From assembly GCA_964613695.1 (NCBI GenBank), contig CAZTIR010000032.1, positions 1 through 15,316 on the forward strand: a stretch of 15,316 nucleotides of DNA. The letters are read 5' to 3'. Under the pieces are notes generated by a model, which saw nothing but the letters and a program-made list of their open reading frames with translations, was not told the origin of the DNA and made no database searches. Below are positions 12,784 through 15,316 of the stretch, piece by piece. The first letter of the stretch is position 1. Every line of letters begins with the position of its first letter. Position numbers and translations under genes: made by a program. The stretch comes from Pyrolobus sp964613695 (GTDB lineage Archaea > Thermoproteota > Thermoprotei_A > Sulfolobales > Pyrodictiaceae).

Positions 12784-14274
12784 GTGTGTATCCTGGCCGG
12801 GATTGAGCGTGTTGTGCTCCTCGCGGGCCTGGATGAGTACGAGCTCGCATCCAGGATTGTGGCTGCGGTTGAGGCTCTAGGCGCTACCCGCATCCGCGTA
12901 TACTCCCCGGACACCCTCGATGACCTGGAGGATAGGCTTGAGGAGCTTCTCGAAACCATGCCCAGGGTTGAGCGCGTGAGGGTCGAGCTGGGCGAGACGG
13001 CGGCCAGGATGGCCGCCGACGCCAAGAGCCTTGAGGGTGTAGAGGTGTTCATAGATACCGGCGACACCTACGGGATTGGCGCGTTTGCGGCGCTCCTCTC
13101 CGGCGCCCGGGCGTTCGCCACTATCATGTTCAGCCGTGTGCTTGGAGAGGTGCTCGAGGACTTCTTTACAGTGGACTGGTGGGGTTCCCCCGAGGCCATC
13201 TACCCCGAGCTACCCAGGCTCCTCCTTGCAGCCCACCCTATGGGTCAAGGCGCTGGCCGCGTGTTGAAGCCGCCTGAGGAGCTTGAGAGGCTGGGCTCTC
13301 TGATGACCGTCAATAGCTACGTTTTCGCTGTGAGGGGCTCGCAGCGCCTCATCAACAGCGTTGCGAGAGAGTGGGTTGAGGTGAGGCTAGTGAAGGATGG
13401 GGAGGAGTATGGGCTCCTTCGGGTCGAGGGCCTCTGGTTCAACCCGGAGAGGGTTAGGGTGAGGCTACTGGAGGGCAGGGAGGGGCTTGTCCGCGTCCAC
13501 GAGGTTCTCGGCGGCGGGGGGAGAGGGGGTGGCGACGAGGTCGTCTCGGCTCTGCTCCGTTTGACTGGGTTCACGCGCTTTAGGATTGTTGGGCTTGAGG
13601 GCTGTGAGGGGGAGGGTTACGAGCCGGTGAGGAGCGTTAAGCCCGGCGACCCTCTCCCCGCTCTCATGGAGAGCATAGTCCTCCACGACGAGAGCTTCAA
13701 GCCCGATATCGTGGTTGATGAGAGCGTAGCGGTGGGGCTCCACAACGCGGTGTACGAGGCCAGGTGGCGGGCTGCGCTGCGGGGAGGAGACCGGTGGCGT
13801 GACGAGGAGATGTTCTGGGTGGAGGCGCCCTCCTGCGTCTATAGGAGGCTGCAGGAGCTGCGGGGTAGAGCGATGCTATCCAGGGATAGGCTCGCGGCTC
13901 TCACCTATGGTGCAGCCTACTCGTTGCTGCGCGAGTTCCAGAGCCTGAGGCACGACGCCGACGATTGCCTGGTCGCCCCCCTCGCGCTAGTCGACGAGGA
14001 GGACGCCGACGTGATACTGGTGACGGGCGACAGGGATAGGTTCGAGGAGTGGGCCTCGGCCGGCGCCTGCACTGTGCTCGTCGAGCCGGTGGAGGGGGAT
14101 ATAGTCGAGGCTCGTGGCGATAAGCTGCCGGAGGCTCTCGCGGCGTCCGCGGTAGCGCCGCAGCTTGTGGCCCTGCTCGCCTCCGCGGCCAGGGGCACGG
14201 GTGTTAGGCTTCTCGTGGAGGGTGACGCGGGGAGGGCTGTGGTCGAGGATTTGCGGGTTAAGCTCGTCTCCTAG
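12784..14274 (+). CDS. Hypothetical protein, 496 aa, upstream of Clp1
   Basis: I do not recognise this protein with certainty. Residues 8-120 read as an alternating beta/alpha domain: ERVVLLAGLDEYELASRIV, then TRIRVYSPD, VERVRVEL, and a strand-loop-helix EVFIDTGDTYGIGAFAALL (91-98 loop). The last resembles the TGGT-type loop of CARF and related nucleotide-binding folds, a similarity noted by eye. A middle part contains a glycine-rich linker (243-250). The C-terminal part (about 395-485, VILVTGDRDRFEEW and ALAASAVAPQLVALLASAARGTG) recalls the end of SIS-type domains. The GTG start is supported by a TATA box at leaderless spacing; the in-frame upstream stop is at 12712. The Clp1 gene begins 34 nt after the stop in the same direction, so the two are probably co-transcribed. 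Confidence 0.8.
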   Translation: MCILAGIERVVLLAGLDEYELASRIVAAVEALGATRIRVYSPDTLDDLEDRLEELLETMPRVERVRVELGETAARMAADAKSLEGVEVFIDTGDTYGIGAFAALLSGARAFATIMFSRVLGEVLEDFFTVDWWGSPEAIYPELPRLLLAAHPMGQGAGRVLKPPEELERLGSLMTVNSYVFAVRGSQRLINSVAREWVEVRLVKDGEEYGLLRVEGLWFNPERVRVRLLEGREGLVRVHEVLGGGGRGGGDEVVSALLRLTGFTRFRIVGLEGCEGEGYEPVRSVKPGDPLPALMESIVLHDESFKPDIVVDESVAVGLHNAVYEARWRAALRGGDRWRDEEMFWVEAPSCVYRRLQELRGRAMLSRDRLAALTYGAAYSLLREFQSLRHDADDCLVAPLALVDEEDADVILVTGDRDRFEEWASAGACTVLVEPVEGDIVEARGDKLPEALAASAVAPQLVALLASAARGTGVRLLVEGDAGRAVVEDLRVKLVS

Positions 14275-14308
14275 TCCTCCCGCCACATAGCCTGGGGCTC
14301 CTCCCGCT

Positions 14309-15316
14309 TTGAGGGTCGCGAGGCTCAGGGTTCGCGTGGAGAGGGGCTCGCTGCTCTGGGTCTCTGGCCCCGCGAGGGTGTCCGTCATCGAGGGTAGCCT
14401 CTACGCCTCGGGCGTCCGGGTCGAGAAGGGCTCGGAGATGCTCGTGCAGGCTGGGAGGGGCGCGAGCCTCTACGCCGTAGACGAGGATGCTACAGTGGAG
14501 CTCGTGGAGGGTAGCGGGGCCTCCCACCGGGTCGAGAGGGACGAGGAGGCTATGCGCACAGCGGTAGAGTGGCTTAGGCTCGTAGACTCCATCGCGGAGA
14601 CTAGACCCAGGCTGGTGGCGGTCCTGGGCCCCGTCGAGTCGGGGAAGTCTACGCTGAGCCTATGGCTCGCTAATAGGCTTGGGGGTTGCTACGCTAGCCT
14701 AGATCCCGGTCAGAATGAGCTCGGCACACCCTGCTACTACTCCGCCGCGCCCATCGAGGGCACCGCGCTGTCAACAAAGGATCTTCGGCCGCGATGGGCT
14801 TGGCTGGTGGGCTGTAACGCGCCGGAGCAGTGCCCCTGGGAGAGCGTCTCAGCCGCCGCGGCCCTCGCCTCATACACGAGGAGGGCGTGCAGCACCACCG
14901 TGGTCGACACTGACGGCTTCGTCTCGGGGCCGGGGCTCGCATACAAGACGAGCATACTGGAGACCCTGGAGCCCGACGCGACCATAGTGATGGAGAGGGG
15001 GCCTGCGCGGCAGCTGGCGCGCCTCGCCAGGCTCTACTCTGGCTCCGTCTACACGGCCCCCGCGACGCCAGAGCGCCTCGTGAGGAGCAGGTCTAGGAGG
15101 GATAGGAGGGTGTACAGGGAGAGGATGTACCAGGCGCTCTTCGCAAACGCGGAGAAGGTGAGGCTTGACGCAGCACGCACGCCACTAGCGCCCCCGGTCG
15201 AGCCGGGTAAGCTGCCGCCAGGCCTACTAGCCTCCCTGGTGGCCCCAGAGGGCTACGAGATACCAGCGCTCATAGAGAGAGCCTCCAGCAACGTCATAGA
15301 GGCTCGTGTAGCTTGG
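14309..15316 (+). CDS. Clp1/Grc3-type polynucleotide 5'-hydroxyl kinase (partial, C-terminus off the right edge)
   Basis: The gene is open to the window end (336 residues visible). An N-terminal beta domain (1-95) precedes a P-loop ATPase with Walker A GPVESGKST (107-115, K113), a LDPGQNELG segment (131-139), and Walker-B-like VVDTDGFVSG (198-207). An arginine-rich lid-like stretch (about 279-293) follows. This combination marks Clp1/Grc3 kinases, which phosphorylate RNA or DNA 5'-OH ends; archaeal members act alone in vitro and are thought to serve RNA processing or repair. The start is a TTG at 14309, the first usable codon after an in-frame TAG at 14288. It lies 34 nt after the 496-residue protein gene, so a shared transcript is likely. 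Confidence 0.9.
   Translation, partial: MRVARLRVRVERGSLLWVSGPARVSVIEGSLYASGVRVEKGSEMLVQAGRGASLYAVDEDATVELVEGSGASHRVERDEEAMRTAVEWLRLVDSIAETRPRLVAVLGPVESGKSTLSLWLANRLGGCYASLDPGQNELGTPCYYSAAPIEGTALSTKDLRPRWAWLVGCNAPEQCPWESVSAAAALASYTRRACSTTVVDTDGFVSGPGLAYKTSILETLEPDATIVMERGPARQLARLARLYSGSVYTAPATPERLVRSRSRRDRRVYRERMYQALFANAEKVRLDAARTPLAPPVEPGKLPPGLLASLVAPEGYEIPALIERASSNVIEARVAW

Noticed and set aside
14715..14987. Frames on both strands within the Clp1 gene
   Set aside because: The Clp1 frame has Walker A, the LDPGQ segment and a Walker-B-like motif in the right order. The others are shadows.
1..15316. CRISPR arrays, insertion sequences, attachment sites or other mobile elements
   Set aside because: No spaced repeats of CRISPR type, no transposase or integrase frames, and no terminal inverted repeats were found. 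Gene composition is even across the window.

Overview
The window looks like chromosomal DNA of a hyperthermophilic crenarchaeon, most likely of the Pyrodictium/Hyperthermus/Pyrolobus group; this is inferred from the gene content and style, not from a database match. The supporting signs are GC-rich, tightly packed genes, heavy use of AGG/AGA for arginine and ATA for isoleucine, many GTG and TTG starts, archaeal TATA boxes about 28 nt ahead of start codons (leaderless transcripts), an archaeal Clp1-type RNA kinase, the GatB/GatC tRNA amidotransferase subunits, and a cytoplasmic [NiFe] hydrogenase. No tRNA, rRNA, CRISPR array, insertion sequence or integrase was seen.

Layout. 1-1078 (minus) is the N-terminal part of a membrane GT39/PMT-like glycosyltransferase that runs off the left edge. 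1223-1991 (minus) is an overlapping HEPN/minimal nucleotidyltransferase pair. 2114-3583 (plus) is gatB, with a TTG start and GC-rich repeats and hairpins before it. 3561-5821 (minus) holds an FHA-domain protein, a secreted protein with a pilin-like N-terminus, and a small unknown protein joined to it by a GTGA overlap. 5822-6061 is an AT-richer intergenic region with an operator-like inverted repeat.

6062-9812 (minus) is a compact four-gene hydrogenase operon. In transcription order it encodes a V4R-like protein, the [NiFe] small subunit, the [NiFe] large subunit and a 2x[4Fe-4S] ferredoxin-like protein. A short divergent promoter region separates it from a plus-strand gene for a HycI/HybD-type maturation protease, which would remove the 28-residue C-terminal tail of the large subunit. 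This gene leads into gatC and then a PP-loop (PAPS-reductase-like) ATP-pyrophosphatase.

A metallo-beta-lactamase-fold protein converges on the PP-loop gene, and the two share a CTAG stop. The right end carries an unrecognised 496-residue protein whose N-terminus recalls CARF-type nucleotide-binding folds, followed by a Clp1/Grc3 polynucleotide kinase truncated by the window edge.

The clearest functional unit is the hydrogenase, with its own maturation protease facing it across a shared promoter. The least explained parts are the V4R-like first gene of that operon, the atypical L1 motif of the large subunit, the FHA/pilin-like cluster, and the 496-residue protein next to Clp1.
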